Shown here in pieces: positions 26,401 through 39,760 of a DNA stretch of 64,000 nt (position 1 is its first letter; the number at the start of each line of letters is the position of its first letter). Origin of the DNA: Gymnogyps californianus (taxonomy: Eukaryota > Chordata > Aves > Accipitriformes > Cathartidae); the NCBI RefSeq assembly GCF_018139145.2, contig NC_059477.1:32839502-32903501 (forward strand), in the 5' to 3' direction. Both the position numbers and the translations under genes were made by a program. The notes below the pieces were generated by a model, which saw only the letters and a program-made list of their open reading frames with translations, was not told the DNA's origin and searched no databases.

Positions 26401-28851
26401 TTGGCCCTGCCTTGAGCTCACCGGGCTGAGGTAGGATCGTGCATCTTGGTAACAAACCCTTGGGGCAGAGAGGGTTGTCCCAGACTCCATTTAGCCTCCT
26501 ATCAGCTCCTCTCCCTTACTAAAAGGTAAATTGGCAAGGTGCCATCAACTGGAGGTAGGAGTTTGTTCTGTGTTACTTCCAAGCTGTAATAAAAACCTCT
26601 CTGCACATTAATCAACCGAGATGTCGGAAGATCAGCTTGTCCTCGGTTCTCCTCAACCTCCCCCCGAGCCCAGTCCCCAGCAAAGGCAGTGAGTCCGTGA
26701 TACGGCTGCTTGCCCCAAATCATCCCTGACAGTGGCAGCCTCCACAGAGCGATCACTTCCAGCATTTCTCCTTCCATGACTGCAGCTTGGCTCCCTTTGC
26801 ACCAGTAATTCCCGAAGTTAATCCTCCTGCAGCCGCAGTGGGAGCGTGGGCACCTGAGGGCACCCCGCTTGGCGCAGCCCCTTGGCGAGGAGCCCTCAAG
26901 CTTCCCCTACCACCTGCGGGGCTTTCGGTGCTGCGGGGGGGACGGAGGGGCGAGGGCACTTGCAAAATCAAACTCACCATCGCGAAACCCTGAATGTTGC
27001 TGACGCAAGGTGCACTGATAAACTCCCAGAGCATCACGTGGAGCCTGCGAGAGGAGACTATCTAAAGCCTATCGAGTGGAAGATAAGCTGGCCACTGACA
27101 AATATTATCTTGCGCTAGTTCATTTAACGCCACTTCATGTGCATGAAATAACATCAACGGGAGCTGGCTAAATCCAGGCTTTTTTGAGATAAGACTGCTA
27201 CTTTGCCCTCACAGAGGAATGTCAGAAAAACCCCAGCAGCTCCACCTGGGATCCGTCCTCCTCCCAGCCTCTCGCACACTCACTCCTGTCATCAGAAGAC
27301 AGATGATTTGGATTTTCTTCCTGTCTGGGAAATGAACTTTGACTTCCTCTAGCTTGTTACAATTATTTCAGTATGTTCTAAAAACCTAACTTTTGACCTC
27401 AGGTATGTAAAAAATTATTGGTGCAACTTCTGACTGAGGCTGTCTCTGGTTATAAAATATAACTCTCACGGTCTGCATTTTACAAGCTGGCAGACAAGGC
27501 AGGCTGCAGTCTCTGCTCAGTGCATAGCCAGCTGTGAGCAGCAGCTCTGCCCAGAGAGGTTGGAGCTCTGCATGCACGTAGCAGGAACTGGCTTCTAAAA
27601 CAAAATAGGTAACGATCCTCTGGGAGGGTAGGTCTCCCTCAGCATGTGTACTACCCAGTATCTCTAATGATATTTATTGCTGAACTGAGACTATCGGGAT
27701 GCACCAGGCTATTTTCATGTGTTGTAACTTACGTTTTTGTTTTCTGCTGGGGCGGATAAAAGATTCAGAGGTAACCATCTAAAAATGTTTAATAACATCA
27801 GCTGACTGCTTTCTGATGTACAGTCTGAGATGTATCTTACAGGAGTGTAACAATTTCTGAATTCTGTAAAAAAAAAATTAATCTTAAACTGTGTGGAATT
27901 AAACTTCTCGGTCCCAGATTGCTCTTGGGGAGGGAGTTGCCTTGCCATGGTTTCAGAAAGGTGAAAGCAGGGCACTTGTTCCTAAAGGGCAATTGAGAAA
28001 TCTTCGAGTAACTTGTTTGCTTTGGTTTTAAAGGCTTATTGACATTGGCGTATCCTTGGTCTGTTGCTTTTGGGGGGAGTAAGGGAGGTTGCGCCCATTT
28101 CTAAGGTGCTAGTCTGAACGTGTGTATCGATAACTGCGGTTGGATACAGTTCAGCAGACTCTCCTGCTTGGACATAGTGGAAATCTTTTTTAATTTTAAG
28201 CCTGCCTTGTATCTCCTTCTTAGGAGTTTCCTTTGGTTTGAATAATTTCTCATCTTTTGCAATTGTTCGTTCTAGTTTCTTACTTCTAGGGAAGGTGTGA
28301 AGTGTTCTGACAAATTGCTTTCATGGGCAAAGGAGATAATTTTAAGGTGCTTCAAATAACCTTCAAAAGTTAATAAGTAGTCTAACTAACAGTAATGTCA
28401 TTGGAGTCTGGAAATGGCTGAGAAACATTTATGGAATTGGAACCTGACAAAGTGTTGGTGGCTGTCAGGTCTCCTGTAGTAATCTGCTTTTTGTGCTTAT
28501 TTTCTTCCTGGCAATTCACAATGAAATCTGTGGGAAGAAGCTGAGAAGTTCAGCATTTAGCATGAAATTCAGGCTTTCATCAAAAACTAGATAACTTTGC
28601 TGTCTGCAATCTTTCATAAGGACAGATAGTGTGGTAGGAAATGAGAGAAGTGTGTAAGATTGTGAAAAATGCCTGTTGCAGGGCATATTGCTCTCTCTGG
28701 TGCGCAATAAAGTTTACACAATGTCCATAGGTCACAAAACCTTTCATTGAGGCAGCTTGTATTTTCATGCTTAGGACTGCCAAGCACTTATGTGCACTAG
28801 GAAACAGAGGAGGTGCTGGTATGATCTCTCACCTGCATTGTTTTCTTCCAG

Positions 28852-29135
28852 ATGCATATTCAGTCTCTTCCAATGACAACGGGGGCAAGTCTGATTCAGT
28901 GGCCAACTTACAACCTCAGCCATCCCTCAACTCCATCCAGAGCTCTCCTGGCCCCAAGCGCTCAACCAACACCCTGAAGAAATGGTTGACTAGTCCTGTG
29001 CGCCGGCTGAACAGCGGGAAGACCGAGAGCAACATCAAGAAACAAAAGAAGGTGCGAGATGGCAGGAAGAGCTTTGACCTCGGCTCACCAAAGACCGGAG
29101 ATGAAACTACTCCTCAAGGAGACAGCGCGGATGAG
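28852..29135 (+). CDS. KALRN: KALRN first shared exon: Ser/Lys-rich linker
   Basis: Begins with two bases that complete Asp29 (G from the previous exon, then AT) and encodes residues 30-123, starting AYSVSSNDNGGKSDSV. It holds the hallmark stretch KRSTNTLKKWLTSPVRRLNS and ends GDSADE. The Ser/Thr/Arg-rich patch offers many basophilic kinase sites, and the region is expected to be disordered. Borders are TTCTTCCAG|AT and GAG|GTGTGT. Both the Duet start exon and the upstream exon of long isoforms should use this acceptor. Confidence 0.96.
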
Positions 29136-30059
29136 GTGTGTGTTGGTGTTGGTTGCAGGAAAGACCATATCTCGGATAGTCTCTTCTGTGGTGTGTGATT
29201 CACGCTCGAGTAAACGCAGTTCCCTTAGGGTCTAGAGGGAACAGTGAATCATATGTAAAATTGCATTGACTGAAGCTGTGTTGCAAACAGCATTGTCATC
29301 CAAAGAGCAATGGAATATATAGGGAACAGCATTTCAAATTCTGCATATATTATTGTCCTTTGACTAGATTTTTTTTTAATAGCCTATTAGAAAGCTGCCA
29401 AGGACAGAAATGAAGTTATTCTTGAGCAGCTGTTATCACTTTTTGCTGAGGTTCGTATCACCTTTATCCTACCTTGGCAGTGTAATTCCTTATTGAAAGA
29501 AAACACTCAGAGAAATAGCCATGTTTCTGTTAAATCTGCTTCATATTTGTAGCTGCATTTTCTCTGCAGGCATGTTCTTTGCCAGAATGGCTCTTTCCTG
29601 ATACAGTGAATAAGGAATTACAAGCCAAAAATGGAGAAGATGCTAACTGAACACAAATAGAGGAACACATTTTAAAAACTGTACATTGAGCTGTTCTCAG
29701 CTAAATTAAAAAATACTTTTCCATCAGCACACAGACAGCTGTAACTGCCTTAGCTGCTTGGGTGACCTATAAACTGTATTTCTGTAACTCTTAGAATGCA
29801 CCAGGATTAACCAGCAAAACCTTACATCTTTATTGCTTCTCTTCCATGATGCTTAGCATTACCTGCAATTCTCTCCACCCAATGCAATATTGAGTATTAT
29901 ATTAATTAATATTTATTAATTATATTAATTACTATTATATTAATTATATTAATAATACTATTAGTATTAACAGACTCAAAGGCTGGTGCTAGGGCTCAGA
30001 TACCTAAAAAGATAAAAGAAACCCATCTCTGCTTCTAATTGTATTTAACTTTTCTTCAG
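29136..30059 (+). other. KALRN: Intron with AT-rich repeat
   Basis: No coding signal. Near its 3' end, at 29888-29970, it carries a TATTAAT-type low-complexity block, described separately, about 90 bases before the next acceptor. Confidence 0.85.
29888..29970 (+). repeat. AT-only TATTAAT-type imperfect repeat
   Basis: About 80 bases made almost wholly of ATTAAT, TATATT and TATTA units, imperfectly repeated and partly self-complementary. It is a simple low-complexity array, not a transposon. Confidence 0.7.
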
Positions 30060-30164
30060 AAGAGCAAGAAGGGTTGGGGAGAAGATGAACCAGATGAAGA
30101 GTCTCACACACCTCTTCCTCCTCCTATGAAGATTTTTGACAATGATCCAACGCAAGATGAGATG
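30060..30164 (+). CDS. KALRN: KALRN exon: acidic linker
   Basis: Encodes residues 124-158, 35 codons in phase 0, starting KSKKGWGEDEPDEESH and ending FDNDPTQDEM. A basic start is followed by an acidic and proline-rich run (TPLPPPMK). This segment is nearly invariant between kalirin and Trio as I remember them. Borders are TTCTTCAG|A and ATG|GTAAGG. Confidence 0.97.
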
Positions 30165-33100
30165 GTAAGGCCTCCCCTACTGTATCAGTTTGCTGTTTAA
30201 GTGCATTTCTCACATACCAATCTCACAGTGGTTTCATAGTGGTCTTTTAGTGTCCAGGGCCTAGACTTGTGGTTACAAGGCACGCCTATGTGCAAATCAT
30301 AATCTAACACCTTTCACCAGCTGGATTTACAAATAGTGCTGGATAAGCAATTTAGCCTTGGCATCCCATTTCATGACAGGTCGATCGTGTGCTTGTGTGG
30401 TCAGAAATTCCACTCAGGCTGATAACATGTGCTCTCCACGTCTGTTTGAAAAGTGCCATTGGTGTTCGGCAGTAGCAGCAGAAATGGTATTTGGTGGCAG
30501 CCTGGGCCTGAGGAGTAGGACAGATGCTGGAGTCTGCTTGAATCCAGAAATACCACCCTTACCACAAGTTAGATAGCTTGGACTCTCCACTCAGGCTTTG
30601 TTTGTGACTGGGGTCCAGAAACATTGTCAGTCTGTGCCCCACCATCCGCCCTCCATTCTGAAGTGCTTTAAAACTTGCAGGTGGAAAAGCCTACCCAGTG
30701 CTGTCGTTTGGCATTTTTGGCACATGTGGCTGATCATCACTGAGTGGTCCATCAGCTCCACAGAAGCCCACAATGGTATCTGAAGTCCTTCTCAGGAGGG
30801 TGGGAAAGGCTTTGGTCTGCCCATCTTTGTGCACCATGCTGGTGGTGGTAGTTCTCTGCTGTTAGCTAGCGTCTCTTGAAAGTTAAGTCAGAATTTGCTG
30901 TGGTAGATGGTGCAGTGGCTTGCAGAATCCTTCAGTTGCTCTCTTGGACTTGAGGTGAGAATCTGTCAGTACGGCTATGACAGTGTTTTGTGTTCACAGT
31001 CAGTGCAGGTCCTGTCTGCACGTGTCCTCCCCCACCCTTTCCTGGTGCTGTCATCTCCCTTGTAGAAATCCATCCTCCTGTTTAGCTGTTTCCTGCTTTC
31101 CTGCTGGCATCTGTTTTTAGCACTGCCACTTCTGTGTCTCTATCCTCTGATTGTAATTACTGCATGCAAAGAAGCAAGGATAGGGGAGATTAATAAATTG
31201 TCAGAAAAAAACCAACCCAGAATGTTCTTGGGGAAGGTTCAGGCAGGAGTTCAGAAATACAGAGAGATAAGGGTGCAAATATTTCTGGGACTCAAGGAGC
31301 AGAATGATGGAGGAAAGGATTCGGGGCTTGCTGCTAATCTGTCAGGAAATGTTATGACATTGTGGTGGCAGCAAGACCAGAAGGAAGCAGCTGGAGTCAT
31401 GGACTCTTGCCCTTTGAGTGCTGCATGTGCTGCTGGCTGTCTGGTGAGGGGCAGAGGCGAAAGGTCGGCAAAGCAGAGCCGTGGTGGATCCATGCCCAGC
31501 ACAATAGCAGTTGCTCCTGGCTTTTTCCCCATGGTGTTTAGCTAAATGTTTTGGGGTTAGTTTGCATTTGGGTTTTTGGGCGGTTTGTTTTGGGTTTTTT
31601 TTAAAGAAAAACAAAACTGCTTTAGTCAGGTCACTTTTTGATTTTTAACATGTCATGTGATTTCAGTATTTCTTAAATACATTTCTGACAGCGCCAATGT
31701 TGTGGAACTAAACTGTGTTCTGCTCCAGATGTCTAAGCTTTATAGAGCGTTTTGTCATTCTGTTTCTTCACCCGCTCCTAAAAGAGATGATTAAATAGAG
31801 CAAGATGCATGTGAAACCCCTTTTCTCTCTCTTTTTCTTCCCCTACTCACTTTTTGTCATGGGGGAAAAAAACTTAAGCTCACAAACATGGGTCCTGAAT
31901 TCCCTGGCACAGGAGCACCACGTTAGCAATGGTTGAGTCATGCTGGAGCCAAAAGCTCTTTAACAGTGTTAATTTGGGCACAGCTCCCTGCTCGTGCTTA
32001 CAGTAGCTCCCATGCTACTGCTTACAGGCACGGGCTTAGGTTGGACCAGCAGCAGCATGGGGAAGTAGCAGTGGTAGGTGGGAGACGTCTGCGTGGTGCT
32101 GGGGTGGCACCTTTCCCTGAGCCTGTCTGCCAGGCAGCAATAATCGTGCTTCGCTGCTCCTGGAGGCTCTTATAAAGACAGATTGCAAGATATCTTCATA
32201 TTAGAATTTTATAATTTACTTCCTGGGAAATAGAAATACCATTTTTGATTTGCCCCACACAAAGCAGACTCTCTTGTCAATCACAGAAGAGTTTTATTTT
32301 ACCCTGAAAGACTTGTAGGCAACAAATGTTTCCATGCTCCCTTCAAAATCCTGCAGTTATTTACTTTTCAGAGATATTGAGCAATTTCAGTTAAAAGAAA
32401 TGAGAGCAACAGCTGCTTAGTGCCTCCAAAAATTGGACTCCTCCTGCTAGAATGGTTATGTTTGACGGTTATTGTTTTCGTATTTGTCCAGTATCTCTTC
32501 AAAGTCCCTATTTTCAGTCTTTTTTTTCCCTAGACGCGTCTGTCTGCATTGCAGGTGAAACAGGCTGTCTGAGCTTTTACATATGTATGAGATTCCTGCA
32601 TTACCAGCCTAATTCCTCAATTACCAGCCTGATTACCTGTAGTTTTTGTTGTTGTTGTAATTAGAACTGTTGATTAGATGTATTATTTGTGAAAGATGAG
32701 AGGCTGCTCTGTCACAAGGCTTCTGGTTGGGATTGGTCTCCTTTGCCTTTTTTTTCTCCTCCTGGGGCTGTGTCACTCAACAGGAGCAATCTCCCCAAAG
32801 GGCCGCTTAAAGAGGTGGCCAGCTGCCTAATTCCTGCCATCACATTTCTATGTCTCACTCCCCAGCACTATTTAATCTCAGATACGTGTTTGTTGGCACC
32901 TGCACGGTGACTTCGCTGAAACAGGTGCTCTCCAGAAGACCTTTATTAAGCAGCTGAGAGATGAATAAGCTTTTTAATAATTTTAATGCAGAATTTATAA
33001 AAATTTAGCCATGCTTTAGTCTGTGTCAGCCTGCCAAAAGCAGGTTATCAAAGGGCTGATAGTTTTAGTCAGTGCTTGTATTTCGTTCAGAAGAAATGTA

Positions 33101-34131
33101 CATACAGGTGAGCTAATAAATACCAATTCTCATAGCTGTCACATGAGTTTGGGTTTTCAAAGTGAGGTTTCTTAGGACAAAGACCAAGGGATGAAGAGGC
33201 CCATATAGAGCAAAAACCTTAAACTAAAGCTGAATATTTCACACAGAGGCCAGTCTTTGCAGCGCCATGGGGTATGCTTGGGTAGCACACTGAAGAGGTC
33301 TCGGTGTTTCTGGAGATTTGTAACAACCAGCAGCTATTAGCTGTGGCTACCTGAATGTGGAGACATCCAAAGACATTACATGATGTCAGGCACGTAAAAT
33401 CGAATACCTGCAACCAACAGACAGGCATAGAGAAACAAGACTGAAAATATTCTAACTAATGTCAATAGGGAAAAGCAGGCATCTCCAAAGAGTGTTTCTG
33501 CCCTCCTGTGCCAAGTACCTAGGATAGATGAGATATGTAGGGATGTTTTCTCTCCACTGATTGCAGAAAGAGGAGAGAAAAGATACACATTTTAGATGGC
33601 CGAAGTTGCATGAAAGGGAGGTGTCATCTGAGTTCATTTGGAGTTGCAATTGATCTGTGGGGAAGGCAGAAGGAATGATTTGTTCCCCCCTGCCTCCCTC
33701 CCCTATTGCCTTAACTCCACGTGTACCTTGTACTTAACTGCATTTATTAAATATGTATGTATGGGGGAGGGGGTAATTTCTTACATCTGCAGTAAGGAGA
33801 TCAATTTTCTGGAGCCTGTAAGACCGTGGATGTCCTTTGAAGGAGAGTATTGTAGCCTGGTTGCAAATGAACTTCAGTTCTTTGACACTGTTCCCTGGTT
33901 CCCAGCCTTGGAGCTGCTGCAGGGAGATGTGCAGCCAGAAGTGGATGGCAATTCTGTGCTTGTCTGATACGGTGACACTCACTCACCTGACCATGCATGT
34001 GGTCCTCTAACCCTCCTGCTCCCCTTCCACGTTCGTTCTCCTGTCTCAGAAGCTGCTTCACTGACCGCTGGTTTCCTACTCCCTTCTCATCCTGCTAACT
34101 TGCTTTTCCTTTGCAACCTGGTGTCTTGCAG
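30165..34131 (+). other. KALRN: Intron (4.0 kb)
   Basis: No exon or repeat of a family I recognise. It contains scattered T- and G/T-rich runs, for example around 31550-31605. The open frames on both strands at 31198-31614 overlap one another and are taken as chance. Confidence 0.8.
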
Positions 34132-34227
34132 TCCTCTTCTTTGCTAGCTGCTCGACAGAGCTCCTCCGATGTCCCAACTGCTGCGGATCTTGTCAGTGCA
34201 ATAGAAAAGTTGGTCAAAAGTAAGCTG
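34132..34227 (+). CDS. KALRN: KALRN exon: pre-DH2 helix region
   Basis: Encodes residues 159-190, 32 codons in phase 0: SSSLLAARQ then SDVPTAADLVSAIEKLVKSKL. The AADLVSAIEKLVKSK part is amphipathic and likely helical. Borders are CTTGCAG|T and CTG|GTAAGT. The SDVPTAADLVSA form agrees with kalirin; Trio has EVPTAADLVNA as I recall. Confidence 0.96.
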
Positions 34228-35891
34228 GTAAGTTTAGTGTTGTGAAAACTGTGTACACAACAGGCCTAATATGACTCTAGGGAAGGGTTTTAAAGTCTGC
34301 CTCTTGTTTCTGGTTTCCTTGCTTTCCACCTTCATCTGCTATGCTTTCATTAACCCTATGTACTCTACTTCTCAGTAGAGTGTCTAATATTTTTGCTCCC
34401 CATGTGAGAAGAAGCCTACATCTCACGTTGCCATGTAGGCTCTGCGCTGCATAGTCAAAAGGCGCTTTTGGAGCAGGCTTTGCAGAGCATGAGCTACTGT
34501 ACTGTACTCTTTCTGGGGTCTTGTTGGTATTCAAATGTTTTACACAGTGGGATGTTTTGTTTGTTTTGTTTTAAAGCTTGTTCTGAGGCACAGGAGTTTT
34601 ACTACCCAACGTGAATTTGTTTGGTATTCTGGCTTCCCTGAGAAGACCCTCTAAAGAGTAGAACTGCTTGAAATATCACAGCTGTGCTTTAATTTTCCAA
34701 AGATTCATGTGTCACTTCTAATCTGCCTTGTCAACTCTTTCTGACAGGGAGTGGAATAAGCAATAAAAATGCTCTGGGTTTAATTTGTTCAAAAATTTCA
34801 GCATCGTGCACTCTCCCTGTCTGGTCCCATGTCTGTTGGACAAGGAGTAAATCCTGTTTCATATCTTGGCTTCTCTTAAGTTTTCCCTGAAAGAGTTCAA
34901 AATGTTAATTTCAAAGCTAAACCTTTTTCTACATGTCCCAGGACCTCTAAAATTAGGTAATGCTTGCTTTGAGCAAGTCTAACTTAATTAACAAGTCAGG
35001 ATTAAAGCAGGGTTATGATGAGCCTACAAAGGTTCATTTCCTTATGTGTACTGGAAGGATGAAGAGAGTAAAACAAAACGAAAAATGCCACAGTGATCAT
35101 TGAATTACTGTAACTCTGTGCAAGCAGCTTTATCTAGCAAATCATTTCAGAGGGTTTTGGTATTTTCTCGGTTTCAGATGTTAGTACGTGAAGATAGTTG
35201 GCGTTCATAGGGTGCTTGATAAGGAGTAAGTGGTGAAGGAGCTCTTCGTGACATGGGAAACTGAGAAGGACATTCCCAGAAAATTTACTCAAAATAGTTT
35301 TATTCCATCGAGGGACTAACAAATCAAAAAGCACTTCATTAATCCAGTTAGATGTATTTTCGGAGGATATTTTATTTTCTCTCCCCCGCATGCAGGCTGT
35401 TAGGTCAATTGCAATTACTTTCCAGGGATTTGGGGGAAACTTTAATTATTGTGGAATGTTACTATGTATCCGTCTATTTCTGTCTCATTTGGTGTTTTAC
35501 TTCACTACTAAGAATCCTCATTCAGTCTTTGGCAGAGAAACACTGACCACGTGTAGCCTAACACTGGTTCTGATTGAGACACCAGGATATTTTCAGGTTG
35601 TTTTGAAATAATTTGGCAGAGTTTTCTCATCCTGGGGCTACTGGAACATCTTTTGCCACCTTCTAGCAAAAGGACATCTTCTCTGGTTTAATGCTTTTCT
35701 GAGGGGGGTCTTAGATCAACTTAAAACTAGTTTGGTTGTGTTTCACTAAGTCCTGCGGGAAAGTATTGCTGAATGCTCTGCTTGGTTTTAGACTGCAGTG
35801 TTGATTGCAGAACTAACTTGAAACAGAAAATAACACTGATGCTGGAGTTCAAGGAGAATGTTTATTCTGTTATTCTTTGGGGTTTTTTTAG
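34228..35891 (+). other. KALRN: Intron (1.7 kb)
   Basis: AT-rich sequence without coding signal. The acceptor is preceded by a short T run (GGTTTTTTTAG). Confidence 0.85.
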
Positions 35892-36022
35892 ACCCTTGAA
35901 GGAGGATCTTACCGAGGAAGCTTAAAAGATGCCACTGGCTGCTTAAATGAAGGAATGACGCCTTCAACTCCCCCACGAAACCTTGAAGAGGAACAAAAAG
36001 CCAAAGCAATGAGAGGCAGGAT
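35892..36022 (+). CDS. KALRN: KALRN exon: linker immediately before DH2
   Basis: Encodes residues 191-233 plus two bases of Met234. It begins TLEGGSYRGSLKDATG, continues to the PxTPPRNLEEEQKAKA kalirin signature and ends RGR. The donor is AT|GTAAGT; an apparent ATG at the border is split between exons, which the next exon's leading G confirms. Confidence 0.96.
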
Positions 36023-39000
36023 GTAAGTTGTCTTGACGGTTCTTCTTTCTGAAATATGCACCCAAGGAGGACACATAGCTGCACTGAAAGAATACTTTGT
36101 AGTCAGTGAATAAGCATGGAACTGGGAGTAAAACTGTGTTCTGCTTGCTTCTGTTTTTTCTTAACCTGTAGAAATACTTTATAAAAGCACTTGCACACCC
36201 AGGAAGTTCATCATCACTCTTTAAAATGTACAGCTTTTACCCCAGATAGCAAATACCTGTTGCTGTAAATGCCTCTGAGCAGCTAGACAAGTATTACTGA
36301 GATGTTTGCCTCGGTAATTACTGCATTGTCAGAGATGAAATCAGCTCTCAAAGGGGGATATGTGGTTGACCTTGTTAGCTACCTTCAAAGAAAAGAACAG
36401 AGAATCCCACTAGGATTTTTTGAATGAGAGAATATTTTTTGCCTTAGTTATTAGCAAAGGAAGGGCAGAATTCATATGCGTTTGTGGTGGAAACACGCCA
36501 CTGAAGAGAAAGTTTCATTTGGGAAACCCTCATGTTCATGGTAATGGGAGAGGAAAGAAATGGTGACAGCTCATGAAAGTTGTTTTTTAAAATTATCTGT
36601 ACACTCCCTTAAATGTAACAAAAATAACACTTGTGCCTTCAAAGCTTATCATGATTAAAGCATTTCTTAAATGCATAGCTCAGCTGAAGGACACAGAGAA
36701 TTGAAGACACAGAATCAAGATTTATATGAAAGAGAGCTGAGGTAGCTGTTTTCTTTATACTGCCTCTTACACTAACAGCAGTAACTGCAATGATCTAATC
36801 AAATGGTAGATTGAGGGGAAAAGTAACGGTCCATTTGACGGTCCAAGGCGAGAGGTAGAAGAAGAGCAGTGCATTTGGGAAAGATGCCAAGCAGGGAAGG
36901 AAACCAAGTCAGGAGAGAACAAGGAGGTAGTTAAGAGTAGAAGAGGAAGTAGGAGCAAAGTGTCACAGGTCTGTGAAAGCCATCATTTGCTCGTGCAGTT
37001 TGTTTTAGGAAGCCAGAGAAGCAATACAGTGAGGGACTGGATCAACTCCCAGCAGCAGGCAGGGACATGACACTCCTGGATGTGTTTCTGAATGGGAGAA
37101 GTTTTCTACTAGACAACTGTCAGCCTTCCTGCAGGGAACATCTCTGCCCATACCCGTCTCCTAAAAGCTCCTCAATATTGCAAGTTCTTCGGTTTCTCTG
37201 GTAGCAATTCATTAATTAGATAACTGGCAACTAACTGCAGGTTGCAGTTTTAGTGCAGAGACCTTTTCCACCATAAGCATAGATACAGTAATGCTTTCTA
37301 GCGTGCGACGCTTCTGGCAGGGGGACTGGCAGCATGTTATGCGTAATTAGTGGCTGCCTCCGTCTAGATTTCCTAGATGCCAGGATGTTTAGGAGCACCT
37401 GCTAGTGGCTTTCAGCACAAGTCATCTGTGTCCTCTCCAGCTCCTTTGTGTCTGTGTTCTGTATCTCTGCAGCTCGCTGGATTTAATTCCATAGCCATAT
37501 GAGGCAGCTGAGCTCCCAACTCAAGCTGTGACCCCCCATTCCCCACAAAACAGCAGCTGAATCCTTGCACAGGCATGGGCAGTAATTTCCTGTGTCTCTG
37601 GCAGCACGTGCATGCCAGCAGTTAGCCCTGGTGTTAGGAAACCCTATTCCATCAGGCTTGATTGCTGCGTTTCTATGAGCAATAGGGCAATAGTCTCATT
37701 GAGTAGCATTGTTCAGTATAGATTTAATACAGAGTTACCAAGATATCCAGATATTCAGACTTACTCAGAAGTGAGGATGCTCTATCCTTGTTCCAGTTCA
37801 TGCCATTTTAAATACAGCTGTGTAGTCAATACCTGCTGGTTACTAGGGCAGGCACTTTGCAAGCAACTGCCTGCCCTTGCTCCATGTTATCAGATGAGGA
37901 GATGAGTGAACTTGAATTTTTGGCAGCATGCATTCTAGAAACCTTAAATTTGGGAGTACCTCTAAGGTCCTGTGTCAGGTAGGCTTCAGAGAACTAACAG
38001 AGATGGTCAAGGTTGATTTTTCCACTTGCTAGGAAGAGGGGAGCTGGGGGAATGCTGGTGCTGAGTTTAAAGTAAGCAGAGGAGGTGCAGACCCTGGTTC
38101 CCAATAGAGGTGTAAATTTGCAGGTTTAGTCTGTTCACCTGATAGACACCTGGTCACTGCACTGATTTTTAATTCACACCCACCTGCCTGCATGTCCTGC
38201 AGCATTACGTACTACAGGTACCCGCTGCTTCATTTTTAGAGCAGGATTTGGCCAGATGGATCCTTGCAGTAACTCAAACCAAAGGAGAGGCAGCGGGCAG
38301 GTGGGGAGCAATGCAGACAGAGGTGGTGCGAGCCGAAAGTTAACCTCCCAGCACGCCTCCCCGGGCGGAGGAGACGTGGCAAGCCTTTTCGCAGGGCACA
38401 GTAGGTCAGCCAGCGAGAGGGGACTGTACAGCGTACGCTTGTTCAGGCCATACGCTGCTGCTTTGTAAAAGAGCAGCCTTTTGCCCCGTGCATGTTTACT
38501 ACCCAGGCACACAACTTGGCAGGGCGCTTCGGAGAGCACAAGCATCTGGCATCGCTGCTGCCAGCCCTGCCTTCTGCCAAGGGGGCTGGATTTCACTCTC
38601 GAATGAACAAGAAGCTGTTTGACCTCTTCCTGCCACGTGTCTTAAGTATCTCCTCCGCTCGCTCTGAGCAAGGGACAAGTTGCGAGTGCAGCGGGAGCAG
38701 GATTTATTTTCTCAGTAACCTCTCATAACAGAGTCCCTCCTTGCAACGCCGGTCCACTGTTTTTTTTTTCCTCTAGATATTTTCAACCAGGCTTTTATCT
38801 TGGCACTGTTTGCCCTCAGCCCTATCATTTCAAGTGGGTCAGTCTGCTGATTGATGTGAACGGAGTGATACTAGACATGAAAGCACTCCTCTATCTTGTT
38901 AGCCTTGTTACTGCCGTGGCGAACTTGAGCACAGATGGAGTTTGTCATGTGCCAAATCTATGTATTGGCGTAATTGAGAGGCAAACTGTCTGCAGCAAGC

Positions 39001-39693
39001 TGTAACTTTTTGAAATTGTCCTCGAAAGAACATTATGTGATTAGTCAGTTTGACTTACAAAGGAGGGGCTTTTTTTAGCTTGCTGTTGTTTGCATGCATC
39101 AGGCCTTCATTAGATGACTCTGCTACCCAGGATTATTAGCTCTGAAATCAGCGTAAAGCATTTGAAACCCACACATAGATTACCTAGTCTGAAAGATTAA
39201 GCTCTTGGTTATGACGGGAGAGGAGATTTGTTTTCCAAGTGTTTGAAACTTCTAAATTAAAACTTAATTGCTGAATCTTGGGCAAAGTCAGAGGGACTGG
39301 GGCAAGAAGTCCTCTCCTGCTTGCTGCAAAATGGGTCAGGACACATCTCCATCGCTATCAGGGGGGCTGCGTGGGGGACAGAGGAGAGGAGAGCGGGGAG
39401 GGGTAGTTCAAAGTACAAGCAGCTGGTTGTGCTGCTGCTCTTGCACCATCCTGGGATGTGGAGGGGAAGAGGGGTAGGAGGAAAGAGTAGTTAAGAGAAT
39501 TGAAACTACCCTGACCTGAAGTGTGACGTTTTTGTCATTTGCATTCCACTGAGCTGTGAGTGAGTGAAGAGTGAGTCGTGTTACGTGACCTGGATGATGA
39601 TGGGGTTTTATGGAGAGGTAATATGTGGTAAGAGGAGCGAACAGTAACGTCAAGGAATATGGTCAAATACGTGTGTGTTCTGTTTTAATTTAG
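36023..39693 (+). other. KALRN: Intron (3.7 kb)
   Basis: No exon seen. The stretch 38780-39180, including GGCGTAATTGAGAGG, has the even, repeat-free texture often seen in conserved non-coding sequence, but this cannot be judged without alignment. A 140-codon minus-strand frame at 38174-38596 has no domain signature. Confidence 0.8.
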
Positions 39694-39760
39694 GTTTGTC
39701 TTAAATGAGCTGGTACAGACTGAAAAAGACTACGTCAAAGACTTGGGAACTGTTGTGGAG
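39694..39760 (+). CDS. KALRN: KALRN exon: DH2 conserved region 1
   Basis: Begins with the G that completes Met234 and encodes residues 235-256, FVLNELVQTEKDYVKDLGTV. This is conserved region 1 of a Dbl-homology domain, whose Glu (in NEL) lies in the GTPase-contacting helix. The KDYVKDL form is kalirin-type. Borders are TTTAG|G and GAG|GTGAGC. Confidence 0.97.

Larger units (their letters stand above)
8549..28851 (+). other. KALRN: Intron between Duet first exon and first shared exon (20.3 kb)
   Basis: The first 300 bases are still CpG island with G-rich runs close to the donor. The rest is AT-rich, apart from a more GC-rich patch around 25.6-26.9 kb. No exon with family similarity is visible. 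Notable spots are a pyrimidine tract at 12411-12447, a homeodomain/POU motif cluster at 17291-17310, and a hexamer-plus-A-run at 20450-20483. Long minus-strand frames at 10277-10813 and 24842-25374 look like chance. For long isoforms an upstream exon must splice to the same acceptor at 28851. Confidence 0.8.
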
